A stretch of DNA of 64,000 nucleotides from Dictyobacter vulcani (lineage in GTDB: Bacteria; Chloroflexota; Ktedonobacteria; Ktedonobacterales; Ktedonobacteraceae): assembly GCF_008974265.1 (NCBI RefSeq), contig NZ_BKZW01000001.1, positions 3,286,001 to 3,350,000 on the forward strand, written 5' to 3'. Made by a program: the position numbers and the translations under genes. Numbering within the stretch: the first letter of the stretch is position 1; each line of letters starts with the position of its first letter. Shown here piece after piece: positions 26,447 to 35,640 of this stretch. The notes beneath the pieces were generated by a model, which ran no database searches, was not told the DNA's origin, and was given only the letters and a program-made list of their open reading frames with translations.

Positions 26447-27469
26447 ATGGCAAAGTTTTATTATGGTGGTCAGGCGGTAATGGAAGGCGTGATGATGCGT
26501 GGTCGCAATGCAGTTGCGATGGCGGTCAGGCGGGAAGAGGGCGATATTTATGTGCACGAAGAAGCCCTGGAACCCAGAATTTATCAGAATAAATATTTGC
26601 GCCTCCCGTTTCTGCGTGGCATGGTACTACTCTGGGAAATGCTGGTCCTGGGCACACGGCTAATGACGCTGTCGGCCAATATCGCTTCAGGAGCCATGGA
26701 CCCGAGTGCCGCGGTGGCCGCCAGTCCGGCATCGGCCGGTGCTCCGACCCCGGTTGTCGGAGGGCAGGAGGCCAAAGAGTCGCCCGAGGCGATTGGCGGA
26801 GCCAGATTGATCCTGCCACTGATCGTTTCGTTAACCTTTGCCGTCGCGATCTTCTTTGTGGGTCCGCTCTTACTGGCCAGTTTGTTACGTCAACAGATTG
26901 GGGATGGCTGGCTCAATATTGCCCTGGAAGGTGTGATCCGACTGGTGTTGCTGGTAGGCTATCTGTATTTGATTGGTCGCCTGCCCGATATCCAACGTGT
27001 CTTTGGCTATCATGGAGCCGAACATAAAGCGATCAATGCCATGGAAAAGGGTGATCCCCTGGATGTGGCACATGTACGCCAGGCTTCGCGCGTGCATACT
27101 CGCTGCGGTACTGGCTTTATGTTACTGGTCATGGTCGTCTCGATCTTCGTCTTCGCCATTGTCGGTTCACCGCCTTTATTGATCAAGATCATTGCGCGCA
27201 TCGTCCTGGTGCCAGTTGTCGCGGGTATCGCATATGAGTTGATGCGCCTGGGTGCCGCTAATTATCGTTATCGCATTGTGCGCTGGTTGTTGGCCCCGGG
27301 CCTGGCTTTACAGGGCCTGACCACACGAGAGCCCGACGATAGCATGATTGAGTGCGCCATCGCCTCCCTGGAGCGAGTCATGACCCGTGATACCGAAGCC
27401 GAAGTCATCGCCGGCGAGAAACCAGCCGTCCCGCCGGTATGGTCACCAACGTGTAGGTTCGACCCTTGA
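26447..27469 (+). CDS. DUF1385 membrane protein (YqhQ-like)
   Basis: 340 aa. The DUF1385 signature YYGGQAVMEGVMMRG opens the protein; RLPFLRGMVLLWEMLVLGTRLM and the later GYHGAEHKAINAMEKGDPL, RVHTRCGTGFML and YELMRLGA segments match the family. Four to five TM helices in the C-terminal two thirds. The function is unknown; Bacillus homologues associate with membrane/lipid processes. GAAAGGA is well placed before ATG 26447, 26 bp after the glycosyltransferase, so likely one operon. The last residues and the TGA stop are encoded by a family B repeat. Confidence 0.85.
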   Translation: MAKFYYGGQAVMEGVMMRGRNAVAMAVRREEGDIYVHEEALEPRIYQNKYLRLPFLRGMVLLWEMLVLGTRLMTLSANIASGAMDPSAAVAASPASAGAPTPVVGGQEAKESPEAIGGARLILPLIVSLTFAVAIFFVGPLLLASLLRQQIGDGWLNIALEGVIRLVLLVGYLYLIGRLPDIQRVFGYHGAEHKAINAMEKGDPLDVAHVRQASRVHTRCGTGFMLLVMVVSIFVFAIVGSPPLLIKIIARIVLVPVVAGIAYELMRLGAANYRYRIVRWLLAPGLALQGLTTREPDDSMIECAIASLERVMTRDTEAEVIAGEKPAVPPVWSPTCRFDP

Positions 27470-27480
27470 GGTCGATTTCC
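27452..27480 (+). repeat. family B palindromic repeat overlapping the DUF1385 stop codon
   Basis: TGTAGGTTCGACCCTTGAGG then TCGATTTCC. The TGA stop of DUF1385 (27467-27469) lies inside it. Confidence 0.85.
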
Positions 27481-27549
27481 TTACCCCCACGATAACGCAT
27501 CGTGCAACATGTGTTACGGGTAATTTTAAGAGAAGAGGAATGTTCAGGT

Positions 27550-28235
27550 ATGTCGTCAGATTCGGTAATGCCACCTCCAATTGATGAGAGTAAGCAGGGA
27601 GGGACACCACCTCCCAGTGCGGCGTCTGAGGCTCCGCGCGTAAAATTTTCGTTCCTGCACTGGGCGGGCACTGGTGTGCTGCGGCTCTTCTATCGCCGCT
27701 GGACACGTATCGCGGTCCGTCTGTTTCCGGAGAATTCTAAATCAGAGCAGATTGCGCGGTCTTTACATATTCCGTTGCCCGATACGCTGAATATGAGTTG
27801 GGTAACCCCCACCTGGCCGTGGGTGGACGCGTGCGCTCAGAGGATATGGTGGCCTTGAATAAGGCCGGTGTCACGCATGTGGTGGATACGCGTTCTGAGT
27901 ATTGCGATGATAAAGATGTTCTGGCTCAGAATAGCATGGATCTGCTCTATCTTCCGACGCCCGATACCTATCCACTTACCGTAGAGCAATTGATGGAAGG
28001 GGCCGCCTGGGCTAATGAGCAGATAGGCCACGGTGGTCGCGTCCTGATCCACTGTGAGCATGGTGTGGGCCGTAGCGTATTGCTGACCTGTGCCACGCTC
28101 ATCTATGGTGGTATGCATGCCAGTGATGCCCTGGACCTGGTGAAGGCTAAACGCTGGCAGGCCGCTCCAAATCAGAGGCAGGTGGCCCGTTTAAGGGAAT
28201 TTGAATCCGCCTTCCGTGCGCGTAACAATGCATAG
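27550..28235 (+). CDS. dual-specificity/tyrosine phosphatase-like protein, with a -1 frame break
   Basis: The first frame (ATG 27550) gives a Pro-rich start and LHIPLPDTLNMSWVTP; the remainder, HLAVGGRVRSEDMVALNKAGVTHVV onward, is in the -1 frame. The active-site loop VLIHCEHGVGRSVLL (HC-X5-R) and upstream Asp (LPTPDTYPLT) identify a cysteine-dependent phosphatase. The join is at C5 (27806-27810); one added C restores about 228 aa. The conserved WVTP-LAVGG junction supports a sequencing or single-base deletion rather than two genes. Confidence 0.75.
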
Positions 28236-28299
28236 CGCTCAATGGCTACTGCCACTCCGTCTTCCAGATTGGTGGCAGTAACCGCGTTGGCCTTCGCTT

Positions 28300-29058
28300 T
28301 TACGTGTTCCGGTGCCTGCCCATGGCTACGCCCCAACCGGCCGCTTCGATCATCTCCAGATCATTGTTGTTATCGCCAATGGCCATTACATGGGTCATAG
28401 ATATGCCTAAATGCGTCGCTAAAAGTGCTACCGCCGTTGCCTTTGAGCAGTTTTGTTGCATCACGGTAATCTCGGCGGTACCATAGTTGCCGCGCTTAAT
28501 GCTATTCCAGGCGCAGGGCAGTTGTGAAATGGCGGGTGCGACACGCTCGATCGCCTCTTCGGTGGCAAAGGCCACCACGCGTACCGGATCGGGCTGCTCC
28601 AGGCAGAGTTGATGATGATGCATACGCTGGACACGTGGAAATTCCTTAAAATAGCCTTCCAGTCCCAGATTATCAAACTCAATATGCCCGCTCCATGTCT
28701 CTTCCACACCGCCATTGATATGGTGGATCACAGGTTGGATCTGATGCGCGACCAGGATTTCTACGGCCTGATGGGCCAGATCGGCTGGCAGTAAGCGCCT
28801 GTGGAGGACAGTACCATCCGGATGATCCAGGATGAGCGCGCCATCGCAGGTAATCAGGGGAATTTGAATGCCCAGCCTATCAGCAAACTGCCGGCTATTT
28901 TCATAGCGCCGGGCCGTAGCCAGTGTAACCACCATCCCGGCCGCCTGAGCGGCCTGAATTGCGTCCAATGTGCGGGGGGCAATCCGCTTCTGAGGAGTGA
29001 GGAGGGTGCCATCGATATCTATGGCAATCATTTTAATGGCCTCTGGCTGTGTTATCAT
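28300..29058 (-). CDS. Cof-type HAD phosphatase, C-terminus frame-broken
   Basis: Start ATG 29058 (GGAG six bases upstream). HAD motif I MIAIDIDGTLLT, motif II VTLATAR, motif III Lys in NCSKATAV and motif IV MAIGDNNNDLEMIEAAGWGVAMG are all present; the cap domain is type IIB. After GVAMG the frame ends RHRNT-stop, whereas the neighbouring frame encodes APEHVKAKANAVTATNLEDG and VAVAIERYA, the usual Cof ending, reaching a stop at 28172. One base is missing near 28314-28320. Likely substrates are small phosphorylated sugars or nucleotides. Confidence 0.82.
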   Translation of the reverse strand: MITQPEAIKMIAIDIDGTLLTPQKRIAPRTLDAIQAAQAAGMVVTLATARRYENSRQFADRLGIQIPLITCDGALILDHPDGTVLHRRLLPADLAHQAVEILVAHQIQPVIHHINGGVEETWSGHIEFDNLGLEGYFKEFPRVQRMHHHQLCLEQPDPVRVVAFATEEAIERVAPAISQLPCAWNSIKRGNYGTAEITVMQQNCSKATAVALLATHLGISMTHVMAIGDNNNDLEMIEAAGWGVAMGRHRNT

Positions 29059-29246
29059 ACAGGTCTCCACTCAAATAGGAATGCGAAAAGCGACGAGCGT
29101 AGACAAGCCCGTCGCACATACACCAAAATCATTTGAATTTATTATACATCATGTTCACCAGATTGATCAGGAAATGTCTTGTCCGCACCTACGTGTTCAG
29201 CACATAGACATCGTTCCTTTTCTTTTGATACAATGAGGGTATGAGT

Positions 29247-30731
29247 ATGCGAGAAGAGCCTGCTAAGGGCATATTGAATGAGGAGCAGCCAGACGAACAA
29301 GCATCATATGCACCACTGGCTGATATTCCCCCGGCAGTCAATACTGCGGGGGTTGTACAATCGATAAAGCATTCGTATTGGACTGATGGCGCCGGTTATC
29401 CCCTCCTACCCGATGAGCAACCTGTCGGGACGGTACGCGATAGCCTGTATGATCTGATTCCATTGGGCCCCCGTGAGCTTAAATTGATTAATACCGCGCC
29501 GTTTCTACGGCTCCAGCAGGTCAAGCAGCTGGGTTTTGTTTATCGTGTCTGGCCGGGAGCGACGCATGCCCGCTATGAGCATAGTCTGGGTTGCTATCAT
29601 CTGGCGGTGCGCGCCCTGCGTTCCCTCTTATTACGTGGTTCAGCGGGTGGACTGGATGGAATGTCGATCAGTAGTATTCAAACCCTGGTCGTGTCCGCCC
29701 TGTTACACGACATCGGACATTATCCTTTTTCGCATACCATCGAAGACCTGGGCTATCCAATCATCAATCATGAGAAGGTTGGCCGTTCAATTATCGAGAA
29801 GAGCGAGATTGCCACCATCTTAGAGCGAGATTACCAGCTGTCGCCTGGACGCGTGGCTGACTTTATTGATCCTCCCAAATCCGGCGCTTTGCACCCGGAT
29901 GATGAGCTGCTCAGCCATCTGTTAAGCGGGGCATTAGATATTGATAAGCTGGACTATCTACCACGCGATGCGCGGGCCTGTAATGTGCCTTATGGCGGTG
30001 TGGATGTTTCGCGCTTGCTGAGCTCTTTACGCGTGAACCGCGATCTACACGGTGAGCGTTGTCTGGTCGTGACGGATAAAGGTATTAGCCCGCTACACTC
30101 GTTGCTGCACGCTCGTCAGGAAATGTTTGATAATATCTACTGGCACCACACCAGCCGTGCTTTTCAGGTTATGCTGGTCCGGGCGGTCTTTGATGCACTG
30201 AATGCTCAGACGCTCACAGGTGAACAACTGACGGGACTGACCGATGCCGGCCTGTTGACCCTGTTATCCTCAGACACAATGCCGGAAAGCTCACGGGCGC
30301 TGGCCGCTGATCTTGAGTTGCGCCGCCCCTATAAAGTGTCTCTGGAGGTGAGTCCGGCCGCTGGTAGCCTGTTCCGTCGTCTGGAAGCCCTCTTCTGGGA
30401 TGCTCATCGCCGTAGCTATGTCGAACAAAAACTAGCAGGTGAGCTTGCAGAGATCCTACAGATTCCCGTCGCCAACCACGAAGTCCTATTGGACATTCCG
30501 CGTCCTGAAAAATGGGAGATGGATGTCTGGATCTCTTTTGAGCATCCACCGATCGGCATGAAGCCACTGATGAAATGGGTTGAGGCCACCGGACTCCAAC
30601 CGGACGATCTGGCGCGCTATGAGCACCACCAACGCCGTATTCGTGTCGTAACCACCGAAGCCGTGCGCAGTGCCATCCGTCAGCAGCCAGTCGATGACCT
30701 CTTACTCTCCATCATCGAGCGACTCATCTAA
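29247..30731 (+). CDS. HD-domain phosphohydrolase (dGTPase/SAMHD1-like)
   Basis: 494 aa. The family's N-terminus is clear: IPLGPRELKLINTAPFLRLQQVKQLG and GATHARYEHSLGCYHLA (His of the HD site), then LLHDIGHYPFSHTIE (HD pair) and IDKLDYLPRDARACNV (second Asp). Such enzymes hydrolyse nucleoside triphosphates or related phosphates with a divalent metal. Start at 29247 has GAGGG with 7-bp spacing; the ATG at 29241 is too close to it. The stop abuts that of the convergent TPR gene without a gap. Confidence 0.85.
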   Translation: MREEPAKGILNEEQPDEQASYAPLADIPPAVNTAGVVQSIKHSYWTDGAGYPLLPDEQPVGTVRDSLYDLIPLGPRELKLINTAPFLRLQQVKQLGFVYRVWPGATHARYEHSLGCYHLAVRALRSLLLRGSAGGLDGMSISSIQTLVVSALLHDIGHYPFSHTIEDLGYPIINHEKVGRSIIEKSEIATILERDYQLSPGRVADFIDPPKSGALHPDDELLSHLLSGALDIDKLDYLPRDARACNVPYGGVDVSRLLSSLRVNRDLHGERCLVVTDKGISPLHSLLHARQEMFDNIYWHHTSRAFQVMLVRAVFDALNAQTLTGEQLTGLTDAGLLTLLSSDTMPESSRALAADLELRRPYKVSLEVSPAAGSLFRRLEALFWDAHRRSYVEQKLAGELAEILQIPVANHEVLLDIPRPEKWEMDVWISFEHPPIGMKPLMKWVEATGLQPDDLARYEHHQRRIRVVTTEAVRSAIRQQPVDDLLLSIIERLI

Positions 30732-31799
30732 CTATTTTTTGCGTTGGTACATGAGGCGCAAGGATTTTTCGTAGATGCGTCGGGCGGGCGCGTAGTCCGG
30801 GGAGAGGCGTTTGGCCCGGTCGGCGGATACGATGGCTTCACGGTAGCGGCCAAGGCGGAAGAGGGAGTCGGCCTTCATGGTCAGAATGCGTACATTGGAG
30901 GCATCCATGGCCACCAGATGGTCAATGGCCTCGTTGGCTTCCGCAAATTGGCCTAAGCCGCGCAGGCTGCGCGTAAAGTTTTCCCAGGCGAAGGGATCAT
31001 TTGGTTGTACCTGGACCAGTTGGTGCGAGAGTGCCTTGAGTTCTTCATACATTTCCAGAGCCCGAAACGCCTGGATACCTAGTGTCAGGATCTTGACATC
31101 CTGTGGACTTAAGGTCAGGGCCTGACGTACTATCGGGATCACTTCGCGCATGCGACCTATACGGCCGAGGATTTCGGCTTTCATTTGTAGGGCGAAGAGT
31201 TGCTGTGGATCACGTTCCAGGCTGCGGTCAAAGGCTTCGAGCGCTTCGGCCTGCCGATTGAAATTGAATAAGGACACGCCATAATTCGCCCAGGCACGAG
31301 CATCCTCGTCAGATAGTTCTACGGCTCGCCGGGCACTACGCAACGCTTCAGGAAATTTCCCCTGTAATAACTGTAGCCCACTGCGGTTCATCCAGGCCAG
31401 ACCAAGATTGGTATTGAGGAGTAGCGCCTGGTCATTGGCGATCGTCGCCGCCGAGAGGCGATCCAGCTTTTGGAGTGCGCGCGCCTTATAAGCCAGTCCG
31501 ATGGCCGAGTTCGGCTCAATATCCAGAATATCCAGAGCTATTTCGTACAGCGTTTCGAAGCGATTCATGCTATCTGATATGATAGCCAACCCCAGGAGTG
31601 CGGAAACGTCCTGGTGATCTTCAGCGAGAAGATCCCCAAACATCTGGGTTGCCTGGGCCCAGTTTTTTTCTTTTAGATATTCCTGCGCCTTCTGTCGCAT
31701 TTGCTCAACCACAGCAGAATCCAACGGTTCATCCTCTTCTACTTCATACTCAATATTATTCGCAGCAATGCGGGCGTTTTGTGCAGTAAGGGATGCCAT
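30732..31799 (-). CDS. TPR-repeat protein
   Basis: 355 aa from ATG 31799 (GGGAG six bases upstream). After an acidic N-terminal 30 residues, at least nine 34-residue TPR units follow, with consensus positions such as AWMNRSGLQLLQGKFPEALRSARRA written over several repeats, ending in LGRYREAIVSADRAKRLSPDYAPA. No TM or signal peptide, so a cytosolic scaffold. Partner unknown. Confidence 0.85.
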   Translation of the reverse strand: MASLTAQNARIAANNIEYEVEEDEPLDSAVVEQMRQKAQEYLKEKNWAQATQMFGDLLAEDHQDVSALLGLAIISDSMNRFETLYEIALDILDIEPNSAIGLAYKARALQKLDRLSAATIANDQALLLNTNLGLAWMNRSGLQLLQGKFPEALRSARRAVELSDEDARAWANYGVSLFNFNRQAEALEAFDRSLERDPQQLFALQMKAEILGRIGRMREVIPIVRQALTLSPQDVKILTLGIQAFRALEMYEELKALSHQLVQVQPNDPFAWENFTRSLRGLGQFAEANEAIDHLVAMDASNVRILTMKADSLFRLGRYREAIVSADRAKRLSPDYAPARRIYEKSLRLMYQRKK

Positions 31800-32193
31800 T
31801 CCCTGCTCCCTATCCTGTATTGTATGCTCATCCAATGTTTGGCCGCTCCATCTTCTGCTCAATTAGTGGTCCCATTATCTCATTATCGACCAGGATGAGC
31901 AACCCCTTTGATTAGAATGGACTGAATAGATATAATGGAGGACAGGGGTTGTCCATATGCCTGTAGGAAAGAGATAGTAAGATATTTTGTTTGATCTTTA
32001 GGGATTGGATGGAAGATAAAAATTTTTCCATACAAATTTTTTACAAATCTCTCAAAGATTTTTCATGGTCTTGTTATACAGTATAGGCAAGAAGGTTTTA
32101 TTACTCTTCCTATAATTCTTGAGGGAGTGTAAGTAAGTTGAGACGATGATGTTGGTAGTGGGAGGTTGTATTGGGCTATGAGGAGGTATCAGA
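31800..32193. other. divergent promoter region between TPR protein and htrA
   Basis: 394 bp, AT-rich after 31980. GTTATACAGTATAGG at about 32077-32091 is the best -10-like area for htrA, without a strong -35. A strong GAGGAGGT SD ends the region at 32179-32186. No ORF supported. Confidence 0.4.
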
Positions 32194-33774
32194 ATGAGCA
32201 ATTCAGATACAAATGATTCAAACAATTTACATGATGATAGAACAACACCATACCAGCCTGCTCCATCATCGCAGCCTGGGCCGCCGAATCATGAACGGCT
32301 GTCATATGTTCCACCGATGAGGAACGTTGGTTATGGTACTGAAGAGCAGAGTTACCATGAGTATATGCAGCCGGGCGCTTATCGACCTGGAACTGCGCAG
32401 CCGGTGAATCAGCCATCAGACAGATTTCGGTCTGTGCCAGCATCTGCATATCCCCCACAGGCGGCGGATAATCGTTATGCGGATTCGACGGTAGCAGGTA
32501 TGCCTGAGAATGAACAGCCTCTGGGACCGTATCCTCCTAATGCCGGCCCGGTTTATCAGAATAGTTATCATCAGGGTGGCTATGTTCCTAATGGTCCTGG
32601 CATGCCCCCAACCACGCCTCCGGGTGGACCAGGCCCTGGCCGTAAGAGATCTGGAGCCCGAACGGGTGCGATTGCTGGCCTGACCCTGGTGATGGCTCTG
32701 GTGCTTGGGATTGGTTTGTTTGCAGGCTGGCAATTTGGTCGGACCGCTACGACTGATGCTGTTCCAGGCCTTAATAATTCAACGTTGCAGCCAGGTAGTA
32801 ATCCGCAGGCACCAATTCCTTCTCTGAGCGGCAATAATATTCAGAGTGTTCGTGAAGCTGTCGTGGGCAGGACGCGTCCGGCGGTCGTACAGATCACTGT
32901 CCATACCCAGAAAGGCGATGCACTGGGCTCTGGTGTGATAATTGATAAGCGTGGCTATATTGTGACGAACAATCACGTTGTTAGTGGCGTGAACGTCGTT
33001 GATGAAGTCGTGCTATCAGACGGAACACGCATCCGTAATGCGCAGGTAGTGGGCACGGATCCCGCCGATGACCTGGCGATCATCAAAATTACGCCACCGA
33101 CCAATATGGCGGTAATCGCACTGGGTGATTCCTCTCAGTTGCGTGTGGGACAGGACGTGCTGGCAATTGGAAATCCGCTGGGTAATACGCAAACGGTGAC
33201 CAATGGTATTGTGAGTGCGCTGGGACGTAATGTGAGCGAAGGCAATGGCGCAACCATTCCTAACGCCATCCAGACCGATGCACCAATCAATCCTGGTAAC
33301 AGTGGTGGTGCGCTGGTGGACCTGCAAGGTCAACTGGTTGGTATTCCTACCCTGACCGCGGTCGATCCCGAGTTTAACTCACCGGCTAATGGCGTCGGAT
33401 TTGCCATCCCCTCGAACCGTGTGCAGTTTATTGCGACACAGTTAATTGCAACCGGTCAGGTACAGCATACGGGTCGTGCCGCCATTGGCATTTTGCCGAC
33501 AGCGGTAGATGCCACCTTACAAATGCAGGATAACCTGGCTGTGGATCATGGCGTCTATGTCACGCAACTGGTATCTGGTGGAGCGGCTGAGAAAGCCGGA
33601 ATGAAGACTGGCGATGTAATCGTCCAGATCGATAATAAAGCCATCGATGCAATACCGACTCTCGAAGATGCCCTGATTGCCAAGAATCCCGGTGATACCG
33701 CAAAAGTCACCGTCTATCGCGGCACACAGAAGATTGATTTCACCGTAACCTTAGGTGAGCTCAAAGCTAAATAA
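32194..33774 (+). CDS. htrA: HtrA/DegP-like S1C serine protease with PDZ domain
   Basis: 526 aa. A long Pro/Gly/Gln/Tyr-rich cytoplasmic N-terminus (about 145 residues) precedes one TM helix (GAIAGLTLVMALVLGIGLFAG). The extracytoplasmic trypsin-like domain has the triad His (IVTNNHVVSG), Asp (ADDLAIIKI) and Ser (NPGNSGGALVD). One C-terminal PDZ domain (GVYVTQLVSGGAAEKAGMKTGD) binds unfolded C-termini. Role: envelope protein quality control. GAGGAGGT lies 7 bp before ATG. A family A repeat pair follows the stop. Confidence 0.93.
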   Translation: MSNSDTNDSNNLHDDRTTPYQPAPSSQPGPPNHERLSYVPPMRNVGYGTEEQSYHEYMQPGAYRPGTAQPVNQPSDRFRSVPASAYPPQAADNRYADSTVAGMPENEQPLGPYPPNAGPVYQNSYHQGGYVPNGPGMPPTTPPGGPGPGRKRSGARTGAIAGLTLVMALVLGIGLFAGWQFGRTATTDAVPGLNNSTLQPGSNPQAPIPSLSGNNIQSVREAVVGRTRPAVVQITVHTQKGDALGSGVIIDKRGYIVTNNHVVSGVNVVDEVVLSDGTRIRNAQVVGTDPADDLAIIKITPPTNMAVIALGDSSQLRVGQDVLAIGNPLGNTQTVTNGIVSALGRNVSEGNGATIPNAIQTDAPINPGNSGGALVDLQGQLVGIPTLTAVDPEFNSPANGVGFAIPSNRVQFIATQLIATGQVQHTGRAAIGILPTAVDATLQMQDNLAVDHGVYVTQLVSGGAAEKAGMKTGDVIVQIDNKAIDAIPTLEDALIAKNPGDTAKVTVYRGTQKIDFTVTLGELKAK

Positions 33775-33800
33775 TCGTTTCAATTTTTCCCATCGTAGCC

Positions 33801-33920
33801 GTAGCGGCAGCTCTTGTGGCTGCGACCAGTACATGTATAAGCAAGCATCGCCAGTATGGGTATCATGCACGCTTGAGGTTTCATATGTGTACGGGTCGCA
33901 GGCTCAAGAGCTGCCGCTAC
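33801..33920. repeat. palindromic repeat pair, family A (32-bp arms)
   Basis: Arms at 33801-33832 and 33889-33920 are inverted copies with few mismatches (GTAGCGGCAGCTCTTG... and its complement). Same family as 2194-2294. The right arm contains the stop codon of the 33917-34636 gene. Confidence 0.85.
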
Positions 33921-34636
33921 GTGCGGGGGCGGCGACTGGCCAGGATGACGCCGAGGAAGAGTATGATCCAACCCAGGGCCATGATCAGCCAGAAGATGTT
34001 ATCGAGTCCGAGTACGCGGGCCAGGGTGCCGGCGGCTGCATTCAGGATGGCGCCAATAAAGATAAATACGTTGGCCCAGAGGATCGTACTGGTACGGTTT
34101 CCACCCATGCTGGCCTGTTTGCGCAGAAGTTTCCAACCGGATAGCAAGGCCACACCCGCAACTGCCACCACTCCCAGCGTATTGAGTACGATGGTCATCA
34201 CCAGCCAGGGACCCGGAAGTAGTGTGCCGGTGCCGGGTGTACCAGCAATATGAGCAAGCCGGTGCATATCAACCGTGGCATCCAGGACAAAGATCGCCGA
34301 GATCACACTCAGCAGCATCAGAAAGCCCACACAGACCCGTGTGAAGCGTGGCTTACTTACCAGCGCAATACTGCCCAATCCCAGCCAGGAAGGCATAATC
34401 GTGCCTCCTAGAGCATAATAGAGGCGAAAGAAATAGACACCAGGTCCTGAGGTGGGTCCGGTTAGTAACATAACCATATATGCAAGCGTGGCGATAAATG
34501 CCATACAGAGCGCAATCGACCAGTAAAGCTGATAGTTACGCCGCCGACCAATATATTGCCGGAGAATCATCCATGCAAATATTCCGGTGACCAGAACATT
34601 GATCAATGGTGGTAGAAGTAATAATATTGTATTCAA
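33917..34636 (-). CDS. multi-TM membrane protein (7TM-like)
   Basis: 239 aa starting from TTG 34636, for which GGGAG is well placed; the frame is open 21 codons further. Seven hydrophobic segments: ILLLLPPLINVLVTGIFAW, WSIALCMAFIATLAYMVMLL, YYALGGTIMPSWLGLGSIAL, VCVGFLMLLSVISAIFVL, VMTIVLNTLGVVAVAGVALL, TILWANVFIFIGAILNAAAG and IFWLIMALGWIILFLGVIL. No catalytic signature, so transporter, sensor or integral scaffold remain open. TAG stop lies in repeat family A. Confidence 0.6.
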   Translation of the reverse strand: MNTILLLLPPLINVLVTGIFAWMILRQYIGRRRNYQLYWSIALCMAFIATLAYMVMLLTGPTSGPGVYFFRLYYALGGTIMPSWLGLGSIALVSKPRFTRVCVGFLMLLSVISAIFVLDATVDMHRLAHIAGTPGTGTLLPGPWLVMTIVLNTLGVVAVAGVALLSGWKLLRKQASMGGNRTSTILWANVFIFIGAILNAAAGTLARVLGLDNIFWLIMALGWIILFLGVILASRRPRT

Positions 34637-34730
34637 GATCTGCTCCCGTGTGTTCAATAGACAGAATATAGCATAAATTATTGTCTTCGACAGCAGCAAA
34701 ATCGGGCTGGTAGAGACTACTCAGGGCAAC

Positions 34731-34758
34731 AAAAATGGCATCCCAACCGGGACGCCAT
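34731..34758 (-). terminator. intrinsic terminator of the sigma/anti-sigma operon
   Basis: Minus-strand stem ATGGCGTCCC / GGGATGCCAT with GGTT loop followed by TTTTT, 25 bp beyond the corrected anti-sigma stop (34783). Confidence 0.8.
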
Positions 34759-34782
34759 TCGTTCAGGCTACATACAGACACA

Positions 34783-35564
34783 TTATTCGCGCTGGTACCT
34801 TTGTTTTAACAGGAAAATGCCCAGCGCACCCAGGATAAGCAGGATAATCCCCAGATCTAGCCGAACAGTACTATTACGTAGATCAAAAAAGGAAAATGCC
34901 GCAGGTGCATTAACCGATTTTGTTGGCGAAGCTGGCTGCATAGTTGCAGGGGGGTAGGCGCAGGTTTGGCATTGGGCGCTACCCCAGAAACTCTTGTGGG
35001 GACTGGCCTGGTGCCACTCGCATGGATGGGTCCAGGTTGTGGCGTCTTTGCGGCGCCATTTTGATTATTGCCTGGTTGAGCCTGGCTAGAACTACTGGTA
35101 CCCGAAGCGGCGCTATTAGTAAAGGCCAGATGTGGCAGGGAGAGAGTACTGAGCACGGATGAAAGCATAAAACAGATGCCGACAACCGCCACCAGACCGC
35201 TCACCATGCGTAAAGCTCCCTGCAATGGACGTGATTGCCTGGATGCGCGCCTGGCTTGCAGACGTGCTCGTCCGGCCGCCAGTGGAATTGGGAGCGGAGC
35301 TTCCTGCTCTCTTTCTGGCGTAGTGGCTGGCTCGATATCCTCGGCAGAGATGTTTGCAGGCAAGGCGAACGAGCGCGGCAAAGTAGGTGGAGGCAAGGTT
35401 TGTAATAGCCGTACCATTTGTCGCAACTCGGCAAACTCTGACTGACACTGTTCGCAGGTCTGCAGGTGTGCACGATAGGTGTCAGCCTGTTCTCCCTCGG
35501 AGACCTGGTCATCGAGCAATGCCGAGAGCTGTTCAGTTGTCAAATGCCGATCAAGTTGTGACAC
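34783..35564 (-). CDS. zinc-finger anti-sigma factor, single TM, C-terminus frame-broken
   Basis: N-terminal ZAS-type domain (LTTEQLSALLDDQVSEGEQADTYRAHLQTCEQCQSE: His-X3-Cys-X2-Cys) binds and inhibits the ECF factor encoded just upstream. A first TM follows (LRMVSGLVAVVGICFMLSSVL), then a Ser/Pro/Gln-rich linker. The listed frame ends LIYVIVLFG at 34857, but the neighbouring frame continues ATMQPASPTKSVNAPAAFSF and a second TM (LDLGIILLILGALGIFLL) with KQRYQRE end. The join is a G6 run (34949-34954, C6 on the coding strand); seven Cs would give a continuous 260-aa protein. Confidence 0.8.
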
Positions 35565-35592
35565 GCGTACACTCCATCATCTTATTGAAGGG

Positions 35593-35627
35593 CAATCGTG
35601 CCCGCGAAGTAATAACGTTCACGATTG
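35593..35627. repeat. short variant of palindromic family C
   Basis: CAATCGTG ... CACGATTG ends as in the 47-bp family, but only 35 bp long. It lies between the sigma factor stop and the anti-sigma start, in the middle of the operon. Confidence 0.6.
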
Positions 35628-35640
35628 TTTGATAGTATTC

